Assembly: GCF_009996735.1 (NCBI RefSeq)
Contig: NZ_JAACYI010000015.1
Span: 30,456 to 94,455, forward strand
Length of the DNA stretch: 64,000 bases
Direction of reading: 5' to 3'
Source of the DNA: Cellulomonas sp. APG4
Lineage (GTDB): Bacteria; Actinomycetota; Actinomycetes; Actinomycetales; Cellulomonadaceae
A model generated the notes under the pieces. That model had not been told where the DNA came from and searched no databases. It worked only from the letters and a program-made list of their open reading frames with translations. Made by a program: the position numbers and the translations under genes. Within the stretch, counting starts at the first letter, position 1, and the number at the start of each line of letters is the position of its first letter. This document shows, piece by piece, positions 27,997-37,398 of this stretch.

Positions 27997-28729
27997 GCGG
28001 GTCCTCCTCGACCTGGACCGGGGCGGAGTCGCCCTGGCCGTAGACGTTCTGGTAGCGGGCGTACAGGGAGTCGACGTCGGCCTGCGGGATCGGCACGGGC
28101 TCGCCGAGCTGACGCGAGATGTGCACCGTGCGCGCGACCTCCTCGACCATGACGGCGGCCTTGACGGCGTCCTTCGCGTCACGGCCGATCGTGAACGGGC
28201 CGTGGTTGCGCATGAGCACCGCCCGGCTGCGCGAGCCTCGCAGCGTCTCGACGATGCCGCGGCCGATCGAGTCGTCGCCGATCAGTGCGAACGGACCGAT
28301 CGGGATGGGGCCGCCGAACTCGTCGGCCATCATCGTGAGCACGCACGGCACCTCCTCGCCGCGCGCCGCCCACGCCGTGGCGTAGGTCGAGTGGGTGTGC
28401 ACCACGCCGCCCACGTGCGGCATGTGCGCGTAGACGTAGGCGTGGGCCGCGGTGTCCGACGACGGCGCGCGGGTCCCGTCGACGAGGTTGCCGTCGAGGT
28501 CGCAGACCACCATCGCCTCGGGCGTGAGCTCGTCGTAGGTCACGCCGCTGGGCTTGATGACGAAGAGGTCCGCGGTGGTGAGCCGCTGCGAGACGTTGCC
28601 CGCGGTCCACACGACGAGCTCCCAGCGCGGCAGCTCGGCGTGCAGGCGTGCGACCACCTCGCGCACGCGTGCGACCTCCTCGTGCACCTCGGGTCCGTAG
28701 GCGTCCAGGCCCGGCACGGTCGCGGTCAT
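27971..28729 (-). CDS. araD: L-ribulose-5-phosphate 4-epimerase
   Basis: Converts L-ribulose 5-phosphate to D-xylulose 5-phosphate. The 252-residue class II aldolase-fold protein shows TAGNVSQRL, a phosphate-binding [13 protein letters not shown], the zinc-binding [14 protein letters not shown] and a third histidine region RNHGPFTIG. It is about 20 residues longer than the E. coli enzyme, mostly at the C-terminus, which overlaps araA. The ATG at 28729 makes an ATGA overlap with the kinase stop. Operon order is kinase, epimerase, isomerase. Confidence 0.94.
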   Translation of the reverse strand: MTATVPGLDAYGPEVHEEVARVREVVARLHAELPRWELVVWTAGNVSQRLTTADLFVIKPSGVTYDELTPEAMVVCDLDGNLVDGTRAPSSDTAAHAYVYAHMPHVGGVVHTHSTYATAWAARGEEVPCVLTMMADEFGGPIPIGPFALIGDDSIGRGIVETLRGSRSRAVLMRNHGPFTIGRDAKDAVKAAVMVEEVARTVHISRQLGEPVPIPQADVDSLYARYQNVYGQGDSAPVQVEEDPHEQALRRP

Positions 28730-30324
28730 CGGTCCATCACCTCCACGGCGGTGCGCTGCAGCGCGAGGCCCGCCGTCCAGCGCTCGAGGTACGCCGCGTA
28801 CCCCGCGACGTCGTCGGGGTCGGGCTCGACCACCTCGGCCGCGGCGTCGGCGAAGACGCGCGTCGCGAGGAACTCCCCCAGGCTCTGCTCGTCCGCCGCG
28901 TCGAGGTAGGCGGCGAGCAGGGCCATGCCCCACGGTCCGCCCTCGCTCGCCGTCGCGGCCACGGCCACGGGAGCGCCGACGGCGGCGGCGAGCAGGCGCT
29001 GCGCGACGCCCGCGGTGCGGAACATGCCGCCGTGCGCGAAGAGCGTGTCGACCTCGACGCCCTCGGCCTCGAGCACGCGCATCCCGACACTGAGCGTCGC
29101 GAAGGCGCCGTGCAGCTGCGCGCGCACGAGGTTGCCGAGCGTGAAGTCGGCGCCCGGTGTCCGGGCGACCAGGGGCCGTCCCGCGTCGAGCCCGGTGATC
29201 GGCTCGCCCGAGAGGTTGTTGTACGCCAGGACGCCGCCCGCGTCGGCCTCGGCGTCCGCGGCCTCGGCGAGCAGCGCGCCGAAGACGGCGTCGGCCTCGG
29301 TCGGGTGGCCGAGCGCCTCGGCGAACCGACCGAACACGGCCGCCCAGGCACCGACCTCGCTCGCGCCGTTGTTGCAGTGGACCATCGCGACCAGGTCGCC
29401 CACGGGCGTGGTGACGACGTCGAGCTCGTGGTGCACCCGTGCGAGCGGGCGCTCGAGCACGACCATGGCGAAGATGCTCGTCCCCACGCTCACGTTGCCC
29501 GTGCGCGGCGCGACGGCCTGCGTCGCGACCATGCCCGTGCCGGCGTCGCCCTCGGGCGGGCACAGCCGGGCGCCGGGCTCGAGGGTGCCGCTCGGGTCGA
29601 GCATCGCCGCGCCGGCCTCGCTGAGCCGTCCGGCCTCCTGCCCCGCGACGAGCACGTCGGGCAGCAGGGGGCGCAGGCGCAGACCGGGCCTGCGCGCCTC
29701 GAGCAGCTCGTCGACGCGCGCGAGCATCGCGGCGTCGTAGTCGCGCGTGGCCGGGTCCACCGGGAACACGCCGCTCGCGTCCCCCACGCCCAGCACGGTG
29801 CGTCCCGTGAGCTGCGTGTGCACCCAGCCCGCGAGCGTCGTGAGGGACGCCAGGCGGCTGAGGTGGGGCTCGTCGTCGAGCACGGCCTGGTAGAGGTGCG
29901 CGACGGACCAGCGCAGCGGGACGTTGAAGGAGAGCGCCTCCGTGAGCTCGGCCGCAGCCGGGCCCGTCGAGGTGTTGCGCCACGTGCGGAACGGCACGAG
30001 CAGCTCGCCGTCAGCGTCGAGGGCGAGGTAGCCGTGCATCATCGCCGAGAGCCCGAGCGTGGCGACCCGGCGCAGGGTCTCGCCGTGCCTGCGGGTGACG
30101 TCGGCGTGCAGGTCCGTCACGCACGCGGCGAGGCCCGTGCGTACCGCGTCGAGCGGGTAGGTCCAGACGCCGTCGACCAGGTCGTTCTCCCACGCGTGCG
30201 CACCGCTCGCGAGGACGACGCCGTCGGGCGTGGTCAGCACCGCCTTGATCCGGGTCGAGCCCAGCTCGATGCCGAGGGCTGCGCGGCCCTCGGCGATCAC
30301 GGATCGCGCGTCGTCGTGCGGCAT
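28726..30324 (-). CDS. araB: FGGY-family sugar kinase, probable L-ribulokinase
   Basis: 532-residue FGGY kinase that would phosphorylate L-ribulose to L-ribulose 5-phosphate. Motifs: ALGIELGSTRIKAV (phosphate 1), GLSAMMHGYLALD, LAGWVHTQLTGR, DAGTGMVATQAV and the C-terminal adenosine segment HGGMFRTAGVAQRLLAAA. It is closer in pattern to the xylulokinase-like branch than to classical E. coli AraB, so the ribulokinase role rests on the araD-araA context. Two starts are possible, ATG 30342 or ATG 30324; the latter follows AAGGGGTGGGAG and is used here. The promoter is overlapped by a LacI-type operator. Confidence 0.87.
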   Translation of the reverse strand: MPHDDARSVIAEGRAALGIELGSTRIKAVLTTPDGVVLASGAHAWENDLVDGVWTYPLDAVRTGLAACVTDLHADVTRRHGETLRRVATLGLSAMMHGYLALDADGELLVPFRTWRNTSTGPAAAELTEALSFNVPLRWSVAHLYQAVLDDEPHLSRLASLTTLAGWVHTQLTGRTVLGVGDASGVFPVDPATRDYDAAMLARVDELLEARRPGLRLRPLLPDVLVAGQEAGRLSEAGAAMLDPSGTLEPGARLCPPEGDAGTGMVATQAVAPRTGNVSVGTSIFAMVVLERPLARVHHELDVVTTPVGDLVAMVHCNNGASEVGAWAAVFGRFAEALGHPTEADAVFGALLAEAADAEADAGGVLAYNNLSGEPITGLDAGRPLVARTPGADFTLGNLVRAQLHGAFATLSVGMRVLEAEGVEVDTLFAHGGMFRTAGVAQRLLAAAVGAPVAVAATASEGGPWGMALLAAYLDAADEQSLGEFLATRVFADAAAEVVEPDPDDVAGYAAYLERWTAGLALQRTAVEVMDR

Positions 30325-30354
30325 CGGCTCCCACCCCTTCATGGCTCGCCTGCG

Positions 30355-30382
30355 ATGTTAACGCTCACACGATGTCAGTCAA
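30355..30382 (-). promoter_or_regulatory. araBDA promoter with LacI-type operator
   Basis: On the minus strand TTGACT (30382-30377) and TAACAT (30360-30355) are spaced 16 nt. The spacer and -10 box contain TGTGAGCGTTAACA (30369-30356), a LacI-family palindrome, so a bound repressor would block RNA polymerase directly. The layout matches the GH43 promoter at 20786-20813. Confidence 0.72.
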
Positions 30383-30412
30383 AGCGGGGTCGCGCACGGA
30401 CCTTCGTCCCGT

Positions 30413-31024
30413 TCACCCGGCCGCCCCCGTGAGACCGCGCAGACCACCCATCACCTGCCGCGCGACGGCATCCGCGAAGCCCTCCGCTCCGGTCGTCTCA
30501 CCCCGGCGCCAGCGCCCGATCACCGCCACGAGGATCGCGCCCACCGCGGCGTCCGCGGCGACCCGCACGTCGGCGACGTCGAGCTCGCCCGCCCGCGCCG
30601 CCTCGGTGAGGAGCGCCCGCACGGGTGCGACGACCACGTCGTCGGCGGCCGCGAGCGCGCCGCCGGCCTCCGGCCCCGAGCCGGCGAGCAGGCCCGCGCA
30701 CACGCCGGGGTGCTCGGCGAGGTGCGCGGCGGCCGCACGCACGACGGCAGCCAGGCGGTCGGCAGGTCCACCCGCGGCTCCGTCGGCCGCCCGGGCGAGC
30801 ACCTCGGCGCCCTCGGCGAGATGACGCGTGACGAGGAAGTCGCGCAGGTCGTCCTGGCCGGCGAAGTAGTAGTAGAGCCGCGCACGGGACGTGCCCACGA
30901 GCCGCGCGACGTCCTCGAGCCGGAGCCCGGGCTCGGTCAGCACGTGCTCGGCATGGGCGACGAGCGCGTCGGCGAGCTCGACAGGCGGGGTGCGCACCGC
31001 CCCAGCGTAGGTCTCGACGCGCAC
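30413..31024 (-). CDS. TetR-family transcriptional regulator
   Basis: 203-residue repressor with an N-terminal helix-turn-helix (LRLEDVARLVGTSRARLYYYF) and an Ala/Arg-rich ligand domain. It is divergent from a deazaflavin-dependent oxidoreductase gene, and the only DNA between the two starts carries an 18-bp palindrome. The GTG at 31024 follows TGTAAT by about 10 nt, so its message may be nearly leaderless; a second GTG at 31000 is an alternative. Auto-repression and control of the neighbour are inferred. Confidence 0.85.
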   Translation of the reverse strand: MRVETYAGAVRTPPVELADALVAHAEHVLTEPGLRLEDVARLVGTSRARLYYYFAGQDDLRDFLVTRHLAEGAEVLARAADGAAGGPADRLAAVVRAAAAHLAEHPGVCAGLLAGSGPEAGGALAAADDVVVAPVRALLTEAARAGELDVADVRVAADAAVGAILVAVIGRWRRGETTGAEGFADAVARQVMGGLRGLTGAAG

Positions 31025-31029
31025 GCCTG

Positions 31030-31047
31030 TTTGGATTACAGTCCAAA
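31030..31047. promoter_or_regulatory. TetR operator and overlapping divergent promoters
   Basis: TTTGGATTACAGTCCAAA is a perfect palindrome with 6-bp arms and a 6-nt centre, filling most of the 25-nt gap between GTG 31024 and ATG 31050. Its centre contains TACAGT, 7 nt before the plus-strand ATG, and TGTAAT on the minus strand. One bound dimer would shut off both genes. Confidence 0.72.
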
Positions 31048-31049
31048 TC

Positions 31050-31568
31050 ATGATCCAACCCAACATCCCGACGCCGCGCGAAGGTCGTCGCCTGCCACCC
31101 GGCGTGCGCGAGGCCGCACGTCTCCCCGCGCGCCTGCTCGCGCTCGGCCTGCCCCTCGGTCCGCTCCGGCTGCTACGCACACGCGGCCGCCGCAGCGGCC
31201 GCACCCACGTGGTCCCCGTCGTCGTGCTCCGCCACCGCGGGCGCACGTGGCTGGTCTCACCGTTCGGCGACACCGCATGGGTCCACAACGCCCGCGCCGA
31301 TCCACGCGCCGAGCTCGAGCACCTGCGCCGGGCGCACGCCGTCGAGCTGGTCGAGGTGACCGGCGCCGAACGGCTCGCGGTGCTCCGGCGCTACCGCACG
31401 CGCTTCGCTGCGATCGGCTACGTGCGGACCGCCTTCGCGGGCACACCCCTGCACGACGACGACGCGATGGCGCACCTCGCCGCCCGTCACCCCGTCTTCG
31501 CGGTCAGCTCCGCACCCGCCGTCCGCACCGCACGCACCGTCCAGACCGCACCAGGGAGCCCCGCATGA
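31050..31568 (+). CDS. Nitroreductase-family deazaflavin-dependent oxidoreductase
   Basis: 172-residue split-barrel protein of the F420/FDOR (DUF385, Ddn-like) group, which binds coenzyme F420 or related flavins. Pattern: LLRTRGRRSGRTHVVPVVVL, then RGRTWLVSPFGDTAWVHN and a stretch AELEHLRRAHAVELVEV. This is typical of Ddn-like proteins, many of unknown substrate. The last 25 residues are Ala/Thr-rich. The ATG at 31050 is leaderless-type. Its stop overlaps the next gene by 4 nt (ATGA), so a two-gene operon controlled by the divergent TetR is likely. Confidence 0.83.
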   Translation: MIQPNIPTPREGRRLPPGVREAARLPARLLALGLPLGPLRLLRTRGRRSGRTHVVPVVVLRHRGRTWLVSPFGDTAWVHNARADPRAELEHLRRAHAVELVEVTGAERLAVLRRYRTRFAAIGYVRTAFAGTPLHDDDAMAHLAARHPVFAVSSAPAVRTARTVQTAPGSPA

Positions 31569-32023
31569 CCGAGACCACGGCCGCCGAGGTGGGCGCCCGC
31601 CTGCCCGACATCGAGCTCGTCGGCCCGGACGGGACCGTCGCGACCCTCGCCACGGTGCGCGACGGGCGTGGGGCCGTCGTCTACTTCATGCGCTCGAGCA
31701 CGTGCCCGGTGTGCCACCGCCACGTCGCGAACCTCGTCGACCTCGCCGCGTCGGGGCGCCTCGGTGACCGCGCGCTCGTGGTGCTCGCCCCGGGCGACGC
31801 GGCGGACGCCGCGACCGTGCGTGCCCGCCACGCCTCGCCGCTCGCCCGCGTGCACGCGACGGGTTCGGGCCACGCGCAGGTGGGCCTGGGCGTGTTCCTC
31901 GCGCTCCAGCACAGCGGGGTGCTCGTGGTGGACGACGACGGCGTGGTGACCTACCGCCGCACGGGCGCCGTCCCGGTCGGCAACCTCGACCCGGCCGAGC
32001 TGCTCGCGGCGCTGGCGGGCTGA
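31565..32023 (+). CDS. Redoxin-domain (peroxiredoxin-like) protein
   Basis: 152-residue thioredoxin-fold protein resembling AhpC/TSA-type peroxiredoxins. The start VGARLPDIELVGPDGTVATL is the usual redoxin opening and the active site FMRSSTCPVC places cysteines at residues 47 and 50. A CxxC in this position suggests a thiol oxidoreductase or bacterioferritin-comigratory type. There is no signal peptide. It overlaps the deazaflavin oxidoreductase gene (ATGA), implying a joint redox role; this is inference. Confidence 0.82.
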   Translation: MTETTAAEVGARLPDIELVGPDGTVATLATVRDGRGAVVYFMRSSTCPVCHRHVANLVDLAASGRLGDRALVVLAPGDAADAATVRARHASPLARVHATGSGHAQVGLGVFLALQHSGVLVVDDDGVVTYRRTGAVPVGNLDPAELLAALAG

Positions 32024-32072
32024 GGCGCCAGCGCGGGCGCACGCTCGTGCGTCCGCGCCGGCGCCGGCAGGT

Positions 32073-33083
32073 TCAGTGGGACGGCGCGCCGCTGCTCGCC
32101 CGCACCACCAGGCTCGGCTCGATGAGCGCGCCCGCCACGTGCTCACCCTCGATCGCGGCGAGCAGCGTCGCGAGGCAGCGCGCGCCGAGCGTCCGGAACT
32201 CCTGGCGCACCGTGGTGAGCGGCGGGTAGAAGTTGGACGAGCCGTCGACGTCGTCGAAACCCACCACCGAGACGTCGTCGGGCACGCGTACGCCCGCCTC
32301 GGCGAACGCGCGCAGGAGCCCGAGGGCGAGCTGGTCGTTGGCCGCGAAGACCGCGCTCGGCAGCCCTGAGGCGACGAGCTCTCGCCCCACCTCGTAGCCC
32401 CGGCCCGCACTCCAGTCGCCCGCCACCGGCGCTCCGGGCTCGATGCCTGCGGCGCGCAGCTCGGCCTCCCAGCCCGCGACGCGTGAGCGGGCGTCGAGCC
32501 AGTCGACGGGGCCCGCGAGGTGCAGCACGGACGCATGACCGAGGTCGAGCAGGTGCCGCGTCGCGAGCCGTGCGCCCGCGACCTGGTCCACCGCCACCGA
32601 GTGCACGGGCCCCGGCAGGTCCGCCGGGCCGACCATCACCACCGGCACGGGGGAGGCGAAGTCCTGGACCGCCGCGACGGCGTCGTCGTGCGAGGCGATC
32701 GCCACCACGCCCTCGACGCCCTGGGACATGAAGTGCTCGAGGGCGCGCCGCACCGCCTCGACCTCCCACCGGGCCACGGTCGCGACGCTCACGAAGTACG
32801 ACGCGTCCCGCGCGGCCTCCTCGACCGCGATGAGCGTGCTCGTGGGGCCGAAGAGCGCGGACCCCGACGTGACCACGCCGATGGTCCCCGTGCGCCGGGT
32901 CACGAGCGCACGCGCCGCGGTGTTGCGGCGGTAGCCGAGCTGCGCGATCGCGTCGAGCACCCGGCGGCGGGTCTCGGGGCGCACGCTCGGGTGGTCGTTG
33001 AGCACGCGGGAGACGGTCTGGTGCGAGACGCCCGCGACGGCCGCGACGTCGCTCATCGCGGGCGGGCGGGCGGCGGCGCTCAC
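32073..33083 (-). CDS. LacI-family transcriptional regulator (candidate AraR)
   Basis: 336-residue repressor: LacI helix-turn-helix (MSDVAAVAGVSHQTVSRVLN), hinge helix (RRNTAARALV) and a periplasmic-binding-like effector domain (GVVTSGSALFGPTSTL to the C-terminus). Its GTG start overlaps the proC stop (GTGA), so it may be transcribed from the proC promoter, unusual for a sugar regulator. It lies 2 kb from araB, where a LacI-type operator occurs, and is the best candidate in the window to bind that operator and the one before the GH43 gene. The second LacI gene, at 59.3-60.2 kb, is linked to hexuronate genes. Confidence 0.88.
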   Translation of the reverse strand: MSAAARPPAMSDVAAVAGVSHQTVSRVLNDHPSVRPETRRRVLDAIAQLGYRRNTAARALVTRRTGTIGVVTSGSALFGPTSTLIAVEEAARDASYFVSVATVARWEVEAVRRALEHFMSQGVEGVVAIASHDDAVAAVQDFASPVPVVMVGPADLPGPVHSVAVDQVAGARLATRHLLDLGHASVLHLAGPVDWLDARSRVAGWEAELRAAGIEPGAPVAGDWSAGRGYEVGRELVASGLPSAVFAANDQLALGLLRAFAEAGVRVPDDVSVVGFDDVDGSSNFYPPLTTVRQEFRTLGARCLATLLAAIEGEHVAGALIEPSLVVRASSGAPSH

Positions 33084-33913
33084 CCGTCGAGCTCGCGCGC
33101 GAGGTCGCGCGAGCGGTCGCGTGCCGCCTCGGCCGCCGCGAGCACCGCGGCACGCACCCCGTGGGCGTCGAGCTCACGCAGCGCGGCGACCGTGGTGCCG
33201 CCCGGCGACGAGACCCGCTCGCGCAGCACCACGGGGTGCTCGCCGGTCTCCTCGAGCAGGTGGGCCGCGCCGGCGAACGTCGCGACCGCGAGCTCGCGGG
33301 CCTGGGCCCGGCCCAGGCCGAGCAGCACGCCCGCCTCGGCGAGCGCGTCCACGAGGTAGAAGACGTAGGCCGGGCCCGAGCCTGAGACCGCGGTCACCGC
33401 GTCGAGATCAGCCTCGGGGACGGTGACGACCAGCCCGGTGGCCGCGAGCAGGGCGGTGACGCGCTCGAGGTGCTCGGGCGTGGCCGCGGCGCCGCCCGCG
33501 ATCGCGCTCGCGCCCCGACCCACCACCGCGGGCGTGTTGGGCATCACACGCACGACGGGCGTGCCCTCGGGCAGCGCGCGCTCGTAGACGGAGAGCGGCA
33601 CACCCGCCGCCACGCTCACGACGAGCGTGCCGGGGCGCAGCGCGGGCGCGATCTCGGCGAGCACGGACGGGACGTCCTTGGGCTTGACCGCGAGCACGAC
33701 GACGTCGGCGCGGCCCGCGACCTTGGCTCCCGGGTCGGCCGCGCGGACGCCGTAGCGCTCGGCGAGCTCGGTCGCCCGTGCGGCCGAGGGCTCGGCCACG
33801 CTCACGTCGTCCACCGCGACACCGGCGCGCAGCACCGAGGCGACGATCGCCTCACCCATGACTCCGCCGCCGAGGACGGCGACGCGTGGCAGGTGCGGCT
33901 GGTCGGTGCTCAT
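33080..33913 (-). CDS. proC: Pyrroline-5-carboxylate reductase
   Basis: Last step of proline synthesis: reduces pyrroline-5-carboxylate with NAD(P)H. The 277-residue protein has the dinucleotide motif VAVLGGGVMGEAI at the N-terminus, VLAVKPKDV, RVMPNTPAVVGRG and the C-terminal substrate signature region (TAVSGSGPAYVFYLVDAL, then VSSPGGTTVAALRELD). The ATG at 33913 has a GCAGGAG ribosome binding site. Its stop overlaps the LacI gene start. Upstream is an unrelated membrane protein gene in the same direction. Confidence 0.95.
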   Translation of the reverse strand: MSTDQPHLPRVAVLGGGVMGEAIVASVLRAGVAVDDVSVAEPSAARATELAERYGVRAADPGAKVAGRADVVVLAVKPKDVPSVLAEIAPALRPGTLVVSVAAGVPLSVYERALPEGTPVVRVMPNTPAVVGRGASAIAGGAAATPEHLERVTALLAATGLVVTVPEADLDAVTAVSGSGPAYVFYLVDALAEAGVLLGLGRAQARELAVATFAGAAHLLEETGEHPVVLRERVSSPGGTTVAALRELDAHGVRAAVLAAAEAARDRSRDLARELDG

Positions 33914-33945
33914 CGGTGCTCCTGCGGGTCGAGGTCCGGGACCGG

Positions 33946-34560
33946 TCAGAGGGGGTAGGCGGTCTGCACGTCGGCGACCGTGCCGGTGGGGCCCGTCGCC
34001 TGGAGCATGACGGTGCCGTTGGTCCACCACACGGTGTCCGTGCCGTCGCCGGTGACGAGCACCGAGGTCCCCACCTGTGCACCGTCGACCTCCACGGTGC
34101 CCTCGGTGGTCTCGGCGCCCTCGGGCGTGCCCGCGGCGACGGCCTCCGCCATCGCGGCGGCGGCCTCGTCGGGGGTCTCCCACTGCCCCGCGAGCACGAC
34201 CACCTCGGTGGCTCCGCCGTCGGTGTAGTCCAGCCGGTACGCCTCGAGCGCGCCCTCACGCAGCAGCGACGGCTCCTCGGCGAAGGCGGACAGCGCGAGC
34301 TGGAGGACGGTCGAGGGCAGGGCCTGCGCGAACGCCGTGCCCTCGGCCCGCTCGACGGGTTCGACCGTGGGCGTGGGCGCGGGAAGGGTCACGACCTCGG
34401 GCTCGAGCGGCTCGGGCTCACCGCCCCCACGGGTCACGAGCACGATCGCGACGACCACGAGCACCAGGAGCACCGCGCCGCCCGCGATCAGCACCCACCT
34501 CGGCGGGCGCCTGCGACCGTTCACCTCGCGCTGGTCCTCGTGCGCGCTCGTCTCGCTCAT
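33946..34560 (-). CDS. Single-span membrane protein of unknown function
   Basis: 204-residue protein I do not recognise. A basic cytoplasmic start (residues 1-21) is followed by one hydrophobic helix (about 22-43), a Pro/Glu/Thr linker (44-75) and an outer domain of about 125 residues with short beta-strand-like stretches (EVVVLAGQW, VDGAQVGTSVLV, DTVWWTNGTVMLQATG). No cysteines and no known catalytic motif. The spacing to proC is 32 nt, so they may share a transcript. It resembles the many anchored extracellular proteins of actinobacteria only in layout. Confidence 0.6.
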   Translation of the reverse strand: MSETSAHEDQREVNGRRRPPRWVLIAGGAVLLVLVVVAIVLVTRGGGEPEPLEPEVVTLPAPTPTVEPVERAEGTAFAQALPSTVLQLALSAFAEEPSLLREGALEAYRLDYTDGGATEVVVLAGQWETPDEAAAAMAEAVAAGTPEGAETTEGTVEVDGAQVGTSVLVTGDGTDTVWWTNGTVMLQATGPTGTVADVQTAYPL

Positions 34561-34668
34561 GGCCTGCCTCTCGCGTCCTCCCGGCCGGCGTGCCCGACCC
34601 CCTCGCTCGCCACAGACTATGGCCTGCCACCCCGGCGCCCGCGCAGGCGCCGGGGTGGGCCGTGGGTG

Positions 34669-36327
34669 TCAGGCGACGAGGTCTCGCCGCCGCAGCGCCG
34701 CCACCGCCGCCCCGGTCAGCAGCACGGCGACGGCCAGCGCGCCCAGCACGGGGCCCGCCTCGAACGACTCGGCCGGCACGGCGGGCACGAGCGCGAACGG
34801 GGCGTGCTCGACGACGGCCGCGGGCAGGTCCAGCAGCGGGCCGTAGAGCCCGACGACGATCGACGCGACCAGCACGAGCCACACCGGCCAGGCCGGTGCG
34901 CCGAGCCCGTGCAGCAGGGCCGCGAGCCCCGCGAAGCACAGCACGACCGGCAGGTGCACCAGGCCCGCGAGCGCGAGCTCACCGACCAGCCCGGCGTCCC
35001 CGGTGGTGGCAGCCGCCGCACCGCCGAGCGCGAGACCGGTCACCACGAGCACCACGACGGCACCGCCCGTCGTGACGGCCACGGACGCGAGCAGCCACCG
35101 GCCGCGCCCGACGGCGGTCGCGAGCACGGCTCCCGTACGACCCTCCGCCTCGTCGCGGCGCAGCTGGTGCACGCTCACCACGGCGAACACGGCGACCGCC
35201 ATCGCGAAGAAGCCGAGGAACGCCGAGAGGGTGCCGCGCACCACGTCCGCGCCCGTGAGCCCGGCGCCGAAGACCTCCATGAGCTGGGGCTGGGCCTCGA
35301 AGCTGTCGACGATCCCCTCGGCCATCGCACCCGTGAGCGCAGCCATGACGAGCATGCCGAACGACCAGCCCAGGACGCTGCCACGCTGGAGCCGGGCCCC
35401 GAGGCCCACCGGGCCGCGCAGCCACGGGCCCGCCGACGCACGCCCGCGGCCCGCCGCGACCAGCCCCGCCCCTAGGTCCCGCCGCGACGCGAGCAGGTAG
35501 GCGGCCGCCACGAGCACCGCCGCGAGCACGCCCCCCAGCAGCAGGGGCCACCACCGCAGGTCGACGTAGGTGCGCATCTGCTGCGACCAGCCGATGGGAG
35601 ACGTCCACGAGAGGGCGCTGCCGCCACGCTGCTGCATGTCACCCACGCCGCGCAGCACGAAGGCGAGCCCCAGTGCCGCCCCGGCGAGCCCCGAGGCCGT
35701 GCGAGCGTGCTCGCCGACCTGCGCGGTGACCGCCGCGACCGCGCCGAACACCAGGCCGACCATCGCGACGCCGGCCGCGAAAGCGGCGCTGTCGGGCGTC
35801 TCGAGCCCGTTGCCCAGCAGAGCCAGGAACAGGACGGCGGCGACGGCGAGGTTCGCGACCAGCACGTCGACCAGGGCGGCGCTGAGCGGCGCGTACCGGC
35901 CCACGACGCCCGAGCGCACCAGCTCGGCGCGCCCGGTCTCCTCCTCGGACCGCGTGTGCCGCACCACGAGGAAGATCGACATGAGCGCCGCCGCGACGCC
36001 GAGGAACCCGAGCATCTCGGCCGCGAGCATCACACCGAACGTGTAGTCCTCGAGCCCGTACCCGGGACCGGTCATGAGGGCCCCCGCGGGGTCCGCCATG
36101 ATCGCGGCACGCGTCTGCCGCGAGGCCTCGTCGGGGTAGACGGCCTGGATCGCGACGCCGAAGTACACGACGGTGCCGCCGACCCCCAGGGCCCACCCGG
36201 GGATGCGGACCCGGTCCCGTCGCAGCGCGAAGCGCACGAGCCGGGCCGTGCCGACGAGCGGACCCGCGCCGTCGCCGCCGCGAGCACCCGTGGTCGTCCC
36301 GGGGGCACGCACGTCCACGGCGGTCAC
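34669..36327 (-). CDS. ABC exporter permease (polyketide-antibiotic type)
   Basis: 552-residue membrane protein with about twelve hydrophobic segments arranged as two similar halves, each starting with a polar WGRxxG-like segment ([35 protein letters not shown]). Such long permeases pair with DrrA-type ATPases to export antibiotics or other hydrophobic compounds. The ATG at 36327 overlaps the ATPase stop (ATGA). A TetR regulator gene precedes the ATPase, making a three-gene drug-response unit. The substrate is unknown. Confidence 0.85.
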   Translation of the reverse strand: MTAVDVRAPGTTTGARGGDGAGPLVGTARLVRFALRRDRVRIPGWALGVGGTVVYFGVAIQAVYPDEASRQTRAAIMADPAGALMTGPGYGLEDYTFGVMLAAEMLGFLGVAAALMSIFLVVRHTRSEEETGRAELVRSGVVGRYAPLSAALVDVLVANLAVAAVLFLALLGNGLETPDSAAFAAGVAMVGLVFGAVAAVTAQVGEHARTASGLAGAALGLAFVLRGVGDMQQRGGSALSWTSPIGWSQQMRTYVDLRWWPLLLGGVLAAVLVAAAYLLASRRDLGAGLVAAGRGRASAGPWLRGPVGLGARLQRGSVLGWSFGMLVMAALTGAMAEGIVDSFEAQPQLMEVFGAGLTGADVVRGTLSAFLGFFAMAVAVFAVVSVHQLRRDEAEGRTGAVLATAVGRGRWLLASVAVTTGGAVVVLVVTGLALGGAAAATTGDAGLVGELALAGLVHLPVVLCFAGLAALLHGLGAPAWPVWLVLVASIVVGLYGPLLDLPAAVVEHAPFALVPAVPAESFEAGPVLGALAVAVLLTGAAVAALRRRDLVA

Positions 36328-37277
36328 GACGCGCTCCCCGCGGCGGTGGGCTGCTCGCCGTAGTGGTGGACGAACAGCTCCTCGAGCGTGGGCGGCGTGG
36401 TCACGAGGCTGCGGATCCCCAGCGGGGCGAGGTGCGCCATGACCGCCGAGAGCGCGCCGTCGTCGACCGACGCGAGCACCTGGTCGCCGTCGGCCGTGAC
36501 GTCGTGGACCCCCGCGAGCGTCGCGAGGGTCGAGGCGTCGCCGTCGGTGGTCACACGCACCGTGGTGCGGGTGAGGTGACGCAGTTCCGCGAGGCTGCCG
36601 CTCTGCACCGCGCGGCCCTCGCGGATGATCGTCACCCTGTCGCAGAGCCGTTCGACCTCCGCGAGGATGTGGCTCGAGAGGAGCACCGTGGTGCCCTCCG
36701 CGACGGCCTCGCGCACGGCCTCCTGGAAGACGAGCTCCATGAGCGGGTCGAGGCCCGACGTCGGCTCGTCGAGCACGAGCAGGTCCACGCGGCTCGCGAG
36801 CGCGGCGACGAGCGCGACCTTCTGGCGGTTCCCCTTGGAGTAGCTGCGGGTGCGGCGGCTCGGGTCGAGGTCGAAGCGCTCGAGCAGGCGGTCCCGGCGG
36901 CGGGCGTCGACGCCGCCGCGCAGGCTCGTGAACAGGTCGATCGCCTCACCGCCGGTGAGCCGCGGCCAGAGGTTCACGTCGCCGGGCACGTAGGCGAGGC
37001 GGCGGTGCAGCTCGACGGCGTCTGCCCACGGGTCACCGCCGAAGAGGCGCGCACGCCCCGCGTCGGCGCGCAGCAGGCCGAGCAGCACGCGGATGGTCGT
37101 GGACTTGCCGGCACCGTTGGGGCCGAGGAACCCGTGCACCTCGCCGGGCTCGACGACGAGGTCGAGACCGTCGAGGGCGCGGACCGGACCGAACGTCTTG
37201 GTCAGGCCCCGGACGTCGATCACGGGTGCGGGGGCCGACGTCGCGTCGACCGGCGTGGAGCTGGTGGAGGTGGTCAT
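36324..37277 (-). CDS. ABC exporter ATP-binding protein (DrrA-like)
   Basis: 317-residue ATPase. Walker A is GPNGAGKST near residue 54, signature region [16 protein letters not shown], Walker [14 protein letters not shown], followed by the H-loop region [15 protein letters not shown]-terminal 90-residue domain ([14 protein letters not shown] to the end) resembles the extension seen in multidrug-export ATPases. It lies 121 nt after the TetR gene and overlaps the permease gene by 4 nt. Drug or lipid export is inferred from family. Confidence 0.9.
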   Translation of the reverse strand: MTTSTSSTPVDATSAPAPVIDVRGLTKTFGPVRALDGLDLVVEPGEVHGFLGPNGAGKSTTIRVLLGLLRADAGRARLFGGDPWADAVELHRRLAYVPGDVNLWPRLTGGEAIDLFTSLRGGVDARRRDRLLERFDLDPSRRTRSYSKGNRQKVALVAALASRVDLLVLDEPTSGLDPLMELVFQEAVREAVAEGTTVLLSSHILAEVERLCDRVTIIREGRAVQSGSLAELRHLTRTTVRVTTDGDASTLATLAGVHDVTADGDQVLASVDDGALSAVMAHLAPLGIRSLVTTPPTLEELFVHHYGEQPTAAGSAS

Positions 37278-37398
37278 CGTGGATGCTCTCTGCGAAGGGT
37301 CTGCGGTGGGAGGCGTGCGCGCCGTCGGGCGGCTCGCGAGGGAGCCGGGTCGCGGACGGTCGTCGGCCGTGAGCGCCGTGCGGCGCCGTCGGGGTGCG

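Noticed and set aside
26278..28152. 624-codon plus-strand frame over araA
   Set aside because: Antisense shadow of araA and araD with Arg/His/Val-rich low-complexity sequence.
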